64,000 bases of DNA from a gamma proteobacterium endosymbiont of Lamellibrachia anaximandri (GTDB lineage Bacteria; Pseudomonadota; Gammaproteobacteria; Chromatiales; Chromatiaceae), in the NCBI GenBank assembly GCA_016756855.1, contig JAESPD010000006.1, positions 1 through 64,000 of the forward strand, written 5' to 3'. How positions within the stretch are numbered: the stretch's first letter is position 1; the number at the start of each line of letters is the position of its first letter. The notes under the pieces were generated by a model. It saw nothing but the letters and a program-made list of their open reading frames with translations, did not search any database and was not told the DNA's origin. This document shows, one piece after another, positions 1 to 10,179 of this stretch. The position numbers and the translations under genes were made by a program.

Positions 1-805
1 TAACACTGGTGGTACCCACGCCATCGGTGGTCACGACCAATGCACCGTCGATATCGCTGGCCTGATCCAGGATCACTGAGCCGTTGGCTGCCGTGGTCCT
101 GAGCTGTGTATCGCCGCCGATATCCAATACACCGCTGTCGGTGATGGCACCTGCTGCACTAATCGTCAGTTGTACGGTGGTGGTTGCACCCAAATCGATG
201 GCATCGGTCAGGTTGGTGACGCTGGTGGTACCCGCGCCATCGGTGGTCACGGTCAAAGCCCCATCGATGTCACTGACCTGATCCAGGGTCACCGAGCCAT
301 TGGCTGCGGTGGTGGTGAACTGGGCGTTGCCGCCGATGTCCAGTACGCCGCTGTCGGTGATGGCGCCCGCTGCACCAATCGACAGTTGTGCAGTGGTGAT
401 CGCGCCAAGATTAATGGCGTCAGTCAGGTTCGTCACGCTGGTGGTACCCACGCCATCGGTGGTCACGACCAATGCACCGTCGATATCGCTGGCCTGATCC
501 AGGACCACTGAGCCGTTGGCTGCCGTGGTGGTGAACTGCGTATCGCCGCCGATATCCAATACACTGCTGTCGGTGATGGCACCCGCGGCACCAATCGTCA
601 GTTGTGCAGTGGTGATCGCGCCAAGATTAATGGCGTCAGTCAGGTTCGTCACGCTGGTTATGCCCGTACCATCGGTAGTCACGATCAAAGCCCCATCGAT
701 GTCACTGGCCTGATCCAGGGTCACTGAGCCGTTGGCTGCCGTGGTGGCGAACTGCGCATCGCCGCCGATATCCAGCACGCCACTGTCGGTGATGGCACCG
801 GCGGA
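1..805 (-). repeat. 216-bp (72-residue) tandem repeats in the exoprotein
   Basis: Near-identical units recur at an exact 216-base spacing. For example, the same segment begins at about 84, 300, 516 and 732. Each unit encodes GSVTLDQASDIDGALVVTTD followed by a GTTSVTNLTDAI and GAITDSGVLDIGGD segment. The array continues past the left edge. Units differ by scattered substitutions, and the period is a multiple of three, so copy number can change without breaking the frame. Confidence 0.85.
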
Positions 806-3800
806 ATTGACGATAAGATCGCCGACGATCCCCAGTGCAGGCAGCGTGATGCCGGCACTATTGATTACCGTCAATGCCGCCAGAGCATTGTTCCCACCAA
901 CCGCGCCTAGCAGCTCCACAATGCCCGCTACACCGGCGTTAAGCACCAGAGAGTCAGCGTTGTCGGCATCTTCCACCACACTGGTGAAGGTGATGTCGTC
1001 TCCCGCTCCCCCACCAGAGGTCAGGGTGACGGCGCCGCCACTGTCCAGATCCACTGCGCCGGTGAAGGTTAATGCTGCCGTGTTACTGGTGTAGATGGTT
1101 CCATTCAGGTCGATGTTGTCGCCGGTCACTGCGATGGCGGTGGCGGCGATCACGTTGGCCAGATCCACTTGGGCCGCATTGCTGACTGTCAAGCCGTCAA
1201 TAGCTGTATCTGCCCCGATCGCACCAGACAGTGTCACTGTCCCGCCGGTGCCACCATTGAGCACCAGCGCGCTGGCAGTACCGTCATCATCGACCGTACC
1301 TGCAATATTGATGTCCGCGCCGGTAGCAACTCCATTGGTTGTATTCAAGGTCACAGTGGCAGGCGTGCCGAGGATAACGTTATCGCTTATCACGATCGCG
1401 TTACCCGCAGTGACGATATCGGCGTTCAGCGTGGTAGTGGCTCCCGGACCATCCAACGTGATCGAAGCGTTATCGTTACCCGTAATCTGACCGTCTACCG
1501 TGATGCTGCCAGCACCGGCTGGTGCCCGGATGGTTACCGGATCCACGAAGGTCGAGTCGCCCACTACGATAGCGTGACCGCCACTCGCCCGGCCGATGGA
1601 AATCGAAGCGAATCCATCGACCAGCGCAGCAATATCGATATCAGAGATATCCAGAGTGCCTGCACCGCCTCCCACTCCAATCGAAGTGCCATCGGCAGCC
1701 GGCTGCAGAACGATGCTTGTGCCAGAAATGGAACCGGCTCCACCATTAAAGTCGATCTCGTCGGCTGCATAACTCTGAGCACCAACGGTGGTTACAGCAC
1801 CCGTAGCCACCTGTGCTGCACTGCTGACAGTCAGGGCAGCCAGCATATTGGTTCCGCCGACGGCACTTTGCAGATCCACGTTGCCCGATACACCTGCATT
1901 GAGCACCAGGGTATCCGCACTGTCGGCATCTTCCACCACACCGGTAACAGTGATGTCATCTCCCGCACCACCACCGGAGGTCAGGGTGACGACGCCACCG
2001 CTGTCCAGATCCACCGCGCCGGTGAAGGTCAATGCTCCTGTGTTACTGGTGTAGGTGGTTCCATTCAGGTCGATGTTGCCGCCAGCCACCACGATGGCGC
2101 CATCGGCGATGACGTTAGCCAGATCAACCTGTGCAGCATTGCCGATCATCAAGCCGTCCAGGGCCGCGCCCTCTCCGGCCGAACCAGACAGCGTCACCGT
2201 ACCCCCGGCACCACCGTTGAGTACCAGCACACTGGCAGCACCGTCGTCATCAAGCGTACCGCCGATGCCGATGTTTGCGCCAGCCACAACTACTCCACTA
2301 TTGGTAGTATCCAGGGTCACCGTAGCCGGAGTGCCAAGAATCACGTTGCCGCTGATCGTGATCGCGCTGCCGGCAGTGACGATATCAGCGTTCAGCGTGG
2401 TCGTGGCTCCCGAACCATCCAGGGTGATCGACGCATCCCCGTCACCGCTGATCTGGCCATCCACCACGATAGCGCCGCCGCCCGCCGCGGGAGCACGAAG
2501 GATAATGGGATCGTTGAAGGTGACAGCATTGATGGTGATGGTTCCGGTTCCGTCGGCACGACCGATGGTGATTCCGCTGAACCCATTCTGGAATTCGGCG
2601 ATTTCCTCAGTCGTGAGAGAGAAGGCCCCTGCACCGCCGGCGATACCGATATTTTGCCCCGCTGTAGTGGGCTGAACCAGAAGGGCTCCGGTTCCCGTTA
2701 CGGTGCCGTCCAGGGTCATACCATCACCGGTCAGGGTGATGGCGGCGGTTCCGGCGGAGAGGGTTCCCGCCACATTGGTGACCAGGGTACCGGTGCCCAC
2801 ACCAATATTGATGACGTTGTTGGCGGCTTGTACCGCAGCAGTCAGAGTGATGCCGTTGTCGCCATTATCCAGGGTAAAACCACCTGGAGCCGTCACCGCC
2901 CCCAACTGGACAATGTTATGACTCCCCGAATCCAGAGTCAGATCCGAGGAGACGCCCGTCAGAGCAGCCGTCATGGTCGCAGCAGTAATCCCCGTTCCAG
3001 CCGCATCGGTCACATCACCCGCAGCAGTCAGATTCACCGTCTGACCCGCCGCGTCCAGGTTATTCAGAATAATCCCGGCACTGCCGGTCAAATCCAACTG
3101 TCCACCCACCGTGGAGTCGGTCAGAGTCAACATGCCGGTATTGCTGATGGAGGTCGCCGCAGTAGTCAGGTCAAGCGTGTTAACCGCTGTCTCAATGTCA
3201 ATCACCGCCTGGTTGCCCAGGATGTTCAGAGTGCCAGCGGTTACATTCACTGTGGTATCCACACCAGCCACATCGGCATTGCCGTCGGTAACGGCGCCGC
3301 CGGCGGACAGGTTCACCGTCTGGCCGGTCGCAGTGATGGTTCCAAGGGTAAAGGCGTTGGCCAAGGTCAGATCAACCTGGCCCTGAGCGGTAATGTCACC
3401 ATTCTGAATCAGTGTTCCGGCATCAATGTCTATGGCCCCGACCAGATTGCCGGCACCCACAGCGCCACCAAGGGTTACACCGCCGTTGCCTGCATTTACG
3501 GTCAGATCCCAGGCAGAACCCTGTCCTTGAATGGTGCCGGAGAAGTTGATCGGCCCATTGGCTGCGGTCAGACTACTGTTGCCGGTCAGAACCACGTTGT
3601 CCTGCATGGCTATTCCGCCACTGCCTGCGGTGAGCACAGTGTTGACCAAGATCTGGTCCAGGGCATTCACGGTCACGGCTCCACTGGCGGCAATCCGCCC
3701 ATCCAGTTGAATATCGGACCCTGCGGGAGCGACACCACTGCTTTGCAGGGTAATAGTCCCAGCAGCCTGGATCTGATTATTGGCGCCATCTGCGGCCACG

Positions 3801-6800
3801 TAGACACTATTCAATCCGCCGACCCCATCGGGATCGTTGCCGTCGGAAAGGTCGGAACCGGTAATGATCACGTCTCTGGCTGAGTCGATCAAACCACCGG
3901 TATCCACCCGCACACCACCGTCGCTATTGTTATCATTATCCGCAATCAGAATGATATCCAGGGCGGCCAGGGTTGTCTGCAAAACGGCCTGAATAACGAT
4001 ATCGCGGTCAGCGACCAGATTGATATCACCATGCCCGGCTTCGGAGTGGATGATGTCGGAGGCGATCACGGTATCCGGGGAACTGCCGGTCACGGTGATG
4101 TCGCCGGCACCCAGTCTAATCTGCACCCCGTTGCTCACGGTGAGTCCGGACAGGGTGCTGCTGCCGCCACTACCCGCTCTGGAATCCAGATCCCCATTGA
4201 GGGTCAGATTGCCGGTGGCGTTGATCAGAATGTTGCCACCATCAGTCCCTGGGTGGTTGCCGCTGGTGACAGCACCGGTCACATTCAAGTCACCGCCACC
4301 CGCCTGACTGAAAGTTACATTAGCCCCCACCGTGCTCAGTGAAGTCAGTTCGGTGGCGCTCGCCTGGTTGTTTGAGATTTGCACATCAAAAGCGCCACTA
4401 TTGTCCACCGACAGGGATGTGGCAGCGGTTTCGATGGCATCCCCTGCGCCGATACCTGAGGCGGCGGTGAGCGAAAGGGTTGTTGCCGTGATGTTGGTTC
4501 CGGCTCCGCTACCGTCGGTGATGGCGCCTCCGGCGTTCAGGTTCACCGTCTGATTGGTGGCGTCCAGGTTGTTCAGGACAATCCCGGCACTGCCGGTCAG
4601 ATCCAACTGCCCCGTCACTATGGAGTCGGACAGGGTCAAAGCACCGGTATTGCTGATGGAGGTGGCTGCGGTGGTCAGATCCAGGGTGCTTACCACCGTC
4701 TCAATGTCGGTCACCGCCTGGTTGCCCAGGATGTTCAGGGTGTCGGCGGTTACATTGTTGGTGGCTCCGTTACCGTCGGTGATGGCGCCGCCGGTAGTGA
4801 GATTCACACTCTGATTGGTGGCGTCCAGGTTGTTCAAGACAATCCCGGCGCTGCCGGTCAGATCCAGCTGGCCCGTCACCGTGGAGTCGGCCAGGGTCAA
4901 GGCGCCGATATTGCTGATGGAGGTGGCTGCGGTGGTCAGATCCAGGGCGCTTACCGCCGTCTCAATGTCGGTCACCGCCTGGTTGCCCAGGATATTCAGG
5001 GTGCTGGCGGTTACATTCACCGTGGTATCGGCACCAGCGGCATCGGCATTGCCATCGGTGATGGCGCCGCCGGCGGTCAGGTTCAGAGCACCGCCGCCCA
5101 AATTAAGGATACCTAGAGCCACCGCACCAGTATCCACCACTGTCACGCTTTGATCGATGGCGTCGTTACCGTCGGAAGAATCAATGGACAGTGTGGTTAC
5201 GGTGGTACCCAGGGTAATTGCACCCGCCCCGTTGGAGTCCAAACCCAAAGTCAGCACATCGGCACTGATGGTGTTGATGGTATCGTCGATCCGGCCACCT
5301 CGCAGGGTCACCTTGTCACCGGCCAGATCCACCGCACCGCCCAGGCTGATCGCACCCGTGCCGCCTGCCTGACCGATGGTCACTGTGCCGCTGCCTGCCT
5401 TCAATTCGGCAAGGTCGTCGGTGGTCAGAGTGAAGCTCGTTCCGTCCGCCACTGCCAGTCCGACCGTATCCGCCACCGCATCCGGTTGCAGTATCACGTT
5501 GGTACTGCCCAGACTGTTGATGGTGTCAAAACCATCCACGTCAATAGCCGTTACCATCAACATGCCGGCTGCCACATTCTCCGTCGTATTGTCCAGCGCA
5601 AAAGTTACAGCATCACCTGCCGTGATACCGATGTTCCCGCCTGTCGAGAGGGCACCGCTGACAGATACGGTGCCTTCTGAATTGATTGTGATCGACCCGG
5701 ATCCGGAAGCCAGAGTGCCAACCGCAATGTTGGCTGTACCCACATCACGACCATCTGATCCGGTTTGAATGATGATATCTCCAGCACCTTGCCCGTGGAT
5801 TTCTATCGCAGATACATCAATGCCTGTGCTTCCTTCTAATGCTGCATTGCGAGTAATCAGAGTCAAGGATCGATCAGTATTCAACAGGAGTATGCCACTC
5901 CCTTCGGCACCATTATTGAATGTTCCAGAGGTAGAGATACCATCAGTGGCTTGCAGGATGATATCGGCATTCGTTCCTTCGATTTCGGATTCATAGACGG
6001 TAAAACTGGCAGGAATATCTGCAAATGCTACGGTTGTATCGCCATCATGAGAGAGCACGGTTGCTGAATCACCGGCCTCGTTATCACTACCATCTGAACT
6101 TCCGCCAGCAATTGTGATCGTGCCAGGATCGAGGAGGAGTGTCCCCTGACGACCATCAGCGCCAGATAGATCAGTTTTTCCCCGATAGATCAAACTCTCT
6201 TTGCCGGAAACCTCGGCAAAACCACCGCTGCCTGAATTGCTGTCACCCTTTGCACTAATGGTTCCGTAGAGCTTGGTGACTTCATCCGCCCAAACGATGA
6301 CCTTGCCGCCATCACCATCAACAATGGCATCCGCCCTGATCTGGGCTTCTGGCCCAACATAGGTTCGGTCTGCATTCGGTACATCCGGATTACCCCCCTG
6401 GTAATCCCCACCGAGCAACACTTCACCGCCACCATTATGGCCGGAGGCGTCAAGCGTCGCGTTGTCGAACAGGCCGACGCGGTCACCCAGCACCTGCACG
6501 CTACCGCCCTTACCGCCAGCTTTGGATTGGGCGCTGGTGGTGCTGTTTTCGGTCAGGAGCGTGGTATCCGCCGATTCCAGTTTCACCCGGCCGCCATCAC
6601 CGGCACTGCCGTCGGCGACAATAGCGCCACTGGATGTGATGCGGTCGCCTGATACCACGATGCTGCCGCCTTTGGTACCCGACGCTTCCAACCTGCCGCT
6701 GTTGGCCACCAGACCGCCAAACCCGCTCAACCGAATCTTACCGCCGGATTTGTCGATGCTGCCGGCATGGATCACACCTGTGTTGTTGACCACTTGGCTG

Positions 6801-7636
6801 AAGACGTCGCGGGCGGTGTGTCCGGCCAGAACCACGGTACCGCCTTCGGCATGGATCTCACCGGAGTTAGCGACAGCCGCTTGTGCACCGCTGTCGTTGC
6901 CCAGCACCACCTCGTCGACGCGGAAGCGGATCAACCCGGTACCGTCAAAATCGACCACGGCCTTACGGCCGGAGGCAAGGTGAACGTAACCCACGTCGGC
7001 AACGATCAGCCCTTCGTTACTAGCGGTACCGCCCACCATAACGACGCTGCCGCCGGTGGCGGCCTTGATCAAACCCCGGTTGATTACGCTGCCGGGGGAT
7101 TGGCCGTCAGGCAGGTCCAGTTCATATTTTCCATCCATGAACTTGTCCGGATCCATGTCCAGGCCTGCGGCGATGAGGCTGCCGACGTTGACGGTGGCGG
7201 TACGGCCGAAGATGAGGCCGTTGGGATTGGCGAGAAAGACCCGGCCGTTGGCTTCGATGGTGCCGAAGATCTGGCTGGGATTCTGATCGAGAATACGGTT
7301 GAGGACAGCAGCGGAAGCGGAGGGTTGCTGGAATCGCACCAACTCCTGGGCCTGGACGTTGAAGCTCTGCCACTCAAGAGCCAGGTTGTGGGACTGCTGC
7401 TGGATCAGGGTGGTGTTGGCGTTGGGTACGCTGATCGCGCCCTGACCGCCAACTACCTGTCCCCCCTGGGGACCAGCCATGACCATACCCGGCTGGGCGA
7501 ACAGCAGACTGGCTGGCAGGACGATTGCCATCCGCATGTAGTGCGTTAACCCTTTTAAGGCGAAGCAGGCCTCACTCCGACCAGTAGCAGCCTGGCCTAC
7601 GCGTGCCGTTTTCCTTCGCTGATGGCGCCTTCTCAT
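1..7636 (-). CDS. Giant two-partner-secretion exoprotein (FhaB-like adhesin), partial at its C-terminal side
   Basis: The minus strand reads open from an ATG at 7636 towards position 1 in every segment I translated (sampled, not exhaustive), giving at least 2,545 residues and leaving the window without a stop. An SD-like GGAGAG precedes the ATG. The N-terminus has a long extended signal region followed by the TPS secretion domain. Visible hallmarks are VPNANTTLIQQQSHNL, the NPNGLIFGRTATVNVG motif and a G-rich segment with VIVWADE and GGFAEVSG. The rest is low-complexity, Gly/Ala/Thr/Asp-rich sequence with AITDGN- and LDLTT-type strands, as expected of a right-handed beta-helix stalk, and contains several internal repeat families. 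Known role of the family: a secreted surface adhesin or haemagglutinin exported by a cognate TpsB pore. That pore is encoded 232 bases upstream in the same orientation, so the two form one TPS locus. What the C-terminus does cannot be seen. Confidence 0.9.
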   Translation of the reverse strand, partial: MRRRHQRRKTARVGQAATGRSEACFALKGLTHYMRMAIVLPASLLFAQPGMVMAGPQGGQVVGGQGAISVPNANTTLIQQQSHNLALEWQSFNVQAQELVRFQQPSASAAVLNRILDQNPSQIFGTIEANGRVFLANPNGLIFGRTATVNVGSLIAAGLDMDPDKFMDGKYELDLPDGQSPGSVINRGLIKAATGGSVVMVGGTASNEGLIVADVGYVHLASGRKAVVDFDGTGLIRFRVDEVVLGNDSGAQAAVANSGEIHAEGGTVVLAGHTARDVFSQVVNNTGVIHAGSIDKSGGKIRLSGFGGLVANSGRLEASGTKGGSIVVSGDRITSSGAIVADGSAGDGGRVKLESADTTLLTENSTTSAQSKAGGKGGSVQVLGDRVGLFDNATLDASGHNGGGEVLLGGDYQGGNPDVPNADRTYVGPEAQIRADAIVDGDGGKVIVWADEVTKLYGTISAKGDSNSGSGGFAEVSGKESLIYRGKTDLSGADGRQGTLLLDPGTITIAGGSSDGSDNEAGDSATVLSHDGDTTVAFADIPASFTVYESEIEGTNADIILQATDGISTSGTFNNGAEGSGILLLNTDRSLTLITRNAALEGSTGIDVSAIEIHGQGAGDIIIQTGSDGRDVGTANIAVGTLASGSGSITINSEGTVSVSGALSTGGNIGITAGDAVTFALDNTTENVAAGMLMVTAIDVDGFDTINSLGSTNVILQPDAVADTVGLAVADGTSFTLTTDDLAELKAGSGTVTIGQAGGTGAISLGGAVDLAGDKVTLRGGRIDDTINTISADVLTLGLDSNGAGAITLGTTVTTLSIDSSDGNDAIDQSVTVVDTGAVALGILNLGGGALNLTAGGAITDGNADAAGADTTVNVTASTLNILGNQAVTDIETAVSALDLTTAATSISNIGALTLADSTVTGQLDLTGSAGIVLNNLDATNQSVNLTTGGAITDGNGATNNVTADTLNILGNQAVTDIETVVSTLDLTTAATSISNTGALTLSDSIVTGQLDLTGSAGIVLNNLDATNQTVNLNAGGAITDGSGAGTNITATTLSLTAASGIGAGDAIETAATSLSVDNSGAFDVQISNNQASATELTSLSTVGANVTFSQAGGGDLNVTGAVTSGNHPGTDGGNILINATGNLTLNGDLDSRAGSGGSSTLSGLTVSNGVQIRLGAGDITVTGSSPDTVIASDIIHSEAGHGDINLVADRDIVIQAVLQTTLAALDIILIADNDNNSDGGVRVDTGGLIDSARDVIITGSDLSDGNDPDGVGGLNSVYVAADGANNQIQAAGTITLQSSGVAPAGSDIQLDGRIAASGAVTVNALDQILVNTVLTAGSGGIAMQDNVVLTGNSSLTAANGPINFSGTIQGQGSAWDLTVNAGNGGVTLGGAVGAGNLVGAIDIDAGTLIQNGDITAQGQVDLTLANAFTLGTITATGQTVNLSAGGAVTDGNADVAGVDTTVNVTAGTLNILGNQAVIDIETAVNTLDLTTAATSISNTGMLTLTDSTVGGQLDLTGSAGIILNNLDAAGQTVNLTAAGDVTDAAGTGITAATMTAALTGVSSDLTLDSGSHNIVQLGAVTAPGGFTLDNGDNGITLTAAVQAANNVINIGVGTGTLVTNVAGTLSAGTAAITLTGDGMTLDGTVTGTGALLVQPTTAGQNIGIAGGAGAFSLTTEEIAEFQNGFSGITIGRADGTGTITINAVTFNDPIILRAPAAGGGAIVVDGQISGDGDASITLDGSGATTTLNADIVTAGSAITISGNVILGTPATVTLDTTNSGVVVAGANIGIGGTLDDDGAASVLVLNGGAGGTVTLSGSAGEGAALDGLMIGNAAQVDLANVIADGAIVVAGGNIDLNGTTYTSNTGALTFTGAVDLDSGGVVTLTSGGGAGDDITVTGVVEDADSADTLVLNAGVSGNVDLQSAVGGTNMLAALTVSSAAQVATGAVTTVGAQSYAADEIDFNGGAGSISGTSIVLQPAADGTSIGVGGGAGTLDISDIDIAALVDGFASISIGRASGGHAIVVGDSTFVDPVTIRAPAGAGSITVDGQITGNDNASITLDGPGATTTLNADIVTAGNAIVISDNVILGTPATVTLNTTNGVATGADINIAGTVDDDGTASALVLNGGTGGTVTLSGAIGADTAIDGLTVSNAAQVDLANVIAATAIAVTGDNIDLNGTIYTSNTAALTFTGAVDLDSGGAVTLTSGGGAGDDITFTSVVEDADNADSLVLNAGVAGIVELLGAVGGNNALAALTVINSAGITLPALGIVGDLIVNSAGAITDSGVLDIGGDAQFATTAANGSVTLDQASDIDGALIVTTDGTGITSVTNLTDAINLGAITTAQLTIGAAGAITDSSVLDIGGDTQFTTTAANGSVVLDQASDIDGALVVTTDGVGTTSVTNLTDAINLGAITTAQLSIGAAGAITDSGVLDIGGNAQFTTTAANGSVTLDQVSDIDGALTVTTDGAGTTSVTNLTDAIDLGATTTVQLTISAAGAITDSGVLDIGGDTQLRTTAANGSVILDQASDIDGALVVTTDGVGTTSV
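863..2486 (-). repeat. Two copies of a ~960-bp repeat in the exoprotein
   Basis: The segment from about 863 to 1520 is repeated at about 1823 to 2486, with an offset of 960 bases at the left and 966 after a small in-frame indel. Blocks around 958-1112 and 1918-2073 match almost base for base. The unit is about 320 residues, far longer than the 72-residue unit, so the stalk grew by duplication at more than one scale. Confidence 0.8.
4545..5066 (-). repeat. 261-bp (87-residue) tandem repeat in the exoprotein
   Basis: Two adjacent copies at about 4545 and 4806 (offset 261 bases) encode the same NQSVNLTTGGAITDGN- and GSAGIVLNNLDATN-type text. A diverged third copy lies at about 3025-3240. This is a separate repeat family from the 216-bp array. 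Confidence 0.8.
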
Positions 7637-7783
7637 GGTTGAACTCTCCGACGATCTCCGACCTCACCACGCTACAGTTCGCTTAATATTAGTATGGACT
7701 ATTTTCTGGCTTTACCCGTTTTACATAGTGTCTTATTTTGGCCTGAATTCAACGTGGACAGGCATCTGAATCTCCATTCATTA

Positions 7784-7810
7784 ATCATAAAAAAATATTA
7801 TAATTATCAA
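7784..7810 (-). promoter_or_regulatory. Possible sigma-70-type promoter for the exoprotein gene
   Basis: The 232-base gap between transporter and exoprotein is strikingly AT-rich (about 7680-7840) within a GC-rich locus. On the minus strand it contains TTGATA (7810-7805), a 15-base spacer and TATGAT (7789-7784). This would let the exoprotein be transcribed separately from its transporter. It is a pattern match only; a 15-base spacer is short. Confidence 0.3.
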
Positions 7811-7868
7811 AATGATATATAATATTTCTTACTTTAATTCTAACAATCGCAATACCCATCAGATAGTG

Positions 7869-9902
7869 TCAAAAAAGCTGAAACAGCATGTTCACAAAAA
7901 ATTGCGGATCTCTTTCGTTGCTCGGTTCCCGGTCTCCCAAGGGCGTGGCCAGTGACATGTTCATACTGAAGCGGGAGGTGTTGAAACCCAGTCCAAGCCC
8001 GGTGCCGCTGAGGGCAATGGATTCATCCTCGTTGTCCAGAGGATTGTTGAGCCAGCCGCTGGCATGATCCACAAAGAACGATACGGTAATCGCCCGCCCC
8101 CAGGTTGTGGCGGTGGAGCCGGCGATCCAACCGGGAACCGCAGTCTCCTTGAAAAAGGGCAGGTTCGATGACCACTCCAGGGAGAGGAAGTAACCGCTGT
8201 CACGCAGGAACTCAGCAGTAGGATAGGCCCGCACACTACTCGGGCCGCCAAGGGCCATCTGTTCCAGGGAGACCAGCAGATCCGGCGAATACTGCCCGTT
8301 GACTCGCAGCCAGAGCATGGTGTCGGCAAAAAACTGCTGTTTACGCACCACACCGAAGACGAACTTGCCGAAGCTGCCCCCGGCTTTTGTCCCATCACCG
8401 CCGGTGCGGCTGGAATTGGGGGCATCCTCTCCTCCCATCGCCCCGAACAGGCCCCCGACTCCCCGGTGGTAGGCGACGTTCAGGCGCAACTGGTTGGAAC
8501 GCCCCGCCGGTGCCAACAGTTCATCGGAATCGAGAAAATCGAGACCAAAGTTGAATACCGACAATTTATCCTGGGCGGTGACTATATCCGTTTGGCGGGT
8601 CTGGGCATCCTTGAGCGTCAGCCCAGCAGAGGCAGCCAGACGAGTGCGAAAGGTCTGCCAGAAGACCCGGTGGAGGTTGAGATACATCTGCTCGGTCACA
8701 CCGTCGATCTCGAACACCTCCAGTTCCTGGCCAATATCGAACTGGTTGCGACTGACTCCCATACCGACATGGTAGTCCGGCGTAATGACCGGCCGCATGT
8801 AGTCAAGGGCATAGAAGCGGCCGTTACTGGGACTGGCGTTGTTGAGCAGCGAAGCCGAGAGCCGATCGGCAGCGCCGGTGGGGTTATTCCAGTCCAGGGC
8901 CAGGCGACCGCGGTAGATGCCGGAATATTCAGAACCGGAGTTGCCCAACGAAAAACCGAGGTTGAAAGGGTACTTCTCTTCGAAGACCTCCAGTTCCAAC
9001 GCGGTCTTGCCCACCTCTTCGTCGGGGTAGAAGGTCAACTGGGCGCGGCGCTCCGCCAGACGCAGACCGGGGTAGTCCCAGACGTTGAGCAGAGACTGGG
9101 TAATCTCGCTGCGGGTAACCGGCTCATCCACCAATTTGTCGAAGGGTTTCAACAAGACTTCAGGCGCATAACGCTGATTGCCCTTGACCGCCACCTTGCC
9201 CAGCCGTCCTTCGAGGAGATGGATCTCCACCGAGGCGTTTTCCACCGTCTGGGGGGGAAGAAAAGCGGTATCCAGAATTCTGTCGCGTTCGCGGAAAAAG
9301 TTGGTCACCCGGACGGAGACATCTTCCAGGTCGAAGATGGAAAACTGGTTTTCATACTCCTGCAGAACCGATTCAAGCAGTTGGTCCAGCGCAGGGTCCT
9401 GCACCGGCACGGCGCAGAACTCGCCATATTCGGTGTGGTTGCAATCGACATCGAAGGTAAGCCGTACATTGATGCCCGCCTGGTCGAACATGGCGAACTG
9501 CTTGCGGTAAGCCTTCAGTACCTCATCGAGCACCTGCTGCAGTGCATCGTCCTGCAGATTGATGTCGCAGGTAAAACCGCGTTCGGTCTTGGCGCACTTT
9601 CCTTCGAACTGCTGGATGGGAATGAGTCGTTTGACACTCAGACGATTGACCTCGACCCGATTCTCGTCCGGGACGCGTTCCCGTTTGAGTGGGACACGGA
9701 AACCTTTGATGGCCTCCTCCGCCCCCTCTTCGGGCAGTGGAATGTCCAGCACCGGCCCCGGAGCGTCCATATCCCGCGGCATCGCAGGATCGGGGATAAG
9801 TGGACCGGCGGACTGAGCCGGTCCGATGCCGGAGAACGCCAAGACGAGAGTGAGAATCCGGATCAATCCCCGGCTGCGTTGTCTTACACCGACTACACCC
9901 AT
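7869..9902 (-). CDS. TpsB / FhaC-ShlB family outer-membrane transporter
   Basis: This 677-residue protein has a signal peptide (residues about 1-32), a Pro-rich linker, POTRA-like sequence and a C-terminal 16-strand-type barrel ending in aromatic FQLF. The transporter signature VRAYPTAEFLRDSGYFLSLEW lies in the last third, with a nearby FVDHASGW strand. Known role: outer-membrane pore that recognises the TPS domain of its partner and secretes it, here the giant exoprotein downstream. The start ATG has a TGAGG Shine-Dalgarno. Between the linker and the canonical POTRA is an internal duplication: residues 103-150 and 154-200 each begin with C-x8-C (C103/C112, C154/C163) and continue LDEVLKAYRKQFAMFD / LESVLQEYENQFSIFD. 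At 677 residues it is longer than typical FhaC (about 550-580), and the extension accounts for that. Confidence 0.9.
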   Translation of the reverse strand: MGVVGVRQRSRGLIRILTLVLAFSGIGPAQSAGPLIPDPAMPRDMDAPGPVLDIPLPEEGAEEAIKGFRVPLKRERVPDENRVEVNRLSVKRLIPIQQFEGKCAKTERGFTCDINLQDDALQQVLDEVLKAYRKQFAMFDQAGINVRLTFDVDCNHTEYGEFCAVPVQDPALDQLLESVLQEYENQFSIFDLEDVSVRVTNFFRERDRILDTAFLPPQTVENASVEIHLLEGRLGKVAVKGNQRYAPEVLLKPFDKLVDEPVTRSEITQSLLNVWDYPGLRLAERRAQLTFYPDEEVGKTALELEVFEEKYPFNLGFSLGNSGSEYSGIYRGRLALDWNNPTGAADRLSASLLNNASPSNGRFYALDYMRPVITPDYHVGMGVSRNQFDIGQELEVFEIDGVTEQMYLNLHRVFWQTFRTRLAASAGLTLKDAQTRQTDIVTAQDKLSVFNFGLDFLDSDELLAPAGRSNQLRLNVAYHRGVGGLFGAMGGEDAPNSSRTGGDGTKAGGSFGKFVFGVVRKQQFFADTMLWLRVNGQYSPDLLVSLEQMALGGPSSVRAYPTAEFLRDSGYFLSLEWSSNLPFFKETAVPGWIAGSTATTWGRAITVSFFVDHASGWLNNPLDNEDESIALSGTGLGLGFNTSRFSMNMSLATPLGDREPSNERDPQFFVNMLFQLF

Positions 9903-10179
9903 TGCCTCATCCCCAGCCCGTCGACACGCCTTTTCGCAAGCCTAAATAAAGCTTACGATAATTGGGAAAGTATATGCCCATGTTCGGCAAAGACAACCGA
10001 AGCGGCTAACGAAAGGTGCGATTATCATTGATATTTGCCGATCAGTTACAGAAGATATAGAAGATTGACCACCTGATCAGGTAATCCATATAGCGCCCTG
10101 TCAGGTTATGCCGATCCTGACCCGGATCATGAAAGCAATATTGTCCCAACCCAAATTGGATCATCAGTCTCTATCACCC

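Noticed and set aside
1..805. CRISPR array
   Set aside because: Repeats are 216 bp, contiguous, in frame and coding; there are no short palindromic repeats with unique spacers and no cas genes.
1169..3883. Open frame of 904 codons on the plus strand
   Set aside because: It lies antisense to the FhaB-like gene. The minus-strand translation has a TPS domain and coherent repeats, while this frame gives Cys/His/Arg-rich text with no domain. It exists because of the biased, repetitive codons opposite.
8466..10031. Open frame of 521 codons on the plus strand
   Set aside because: It is antisense to the FhaC-type transporter, which has clear family motifs. This frame has none and runs through the divergent promoter area.
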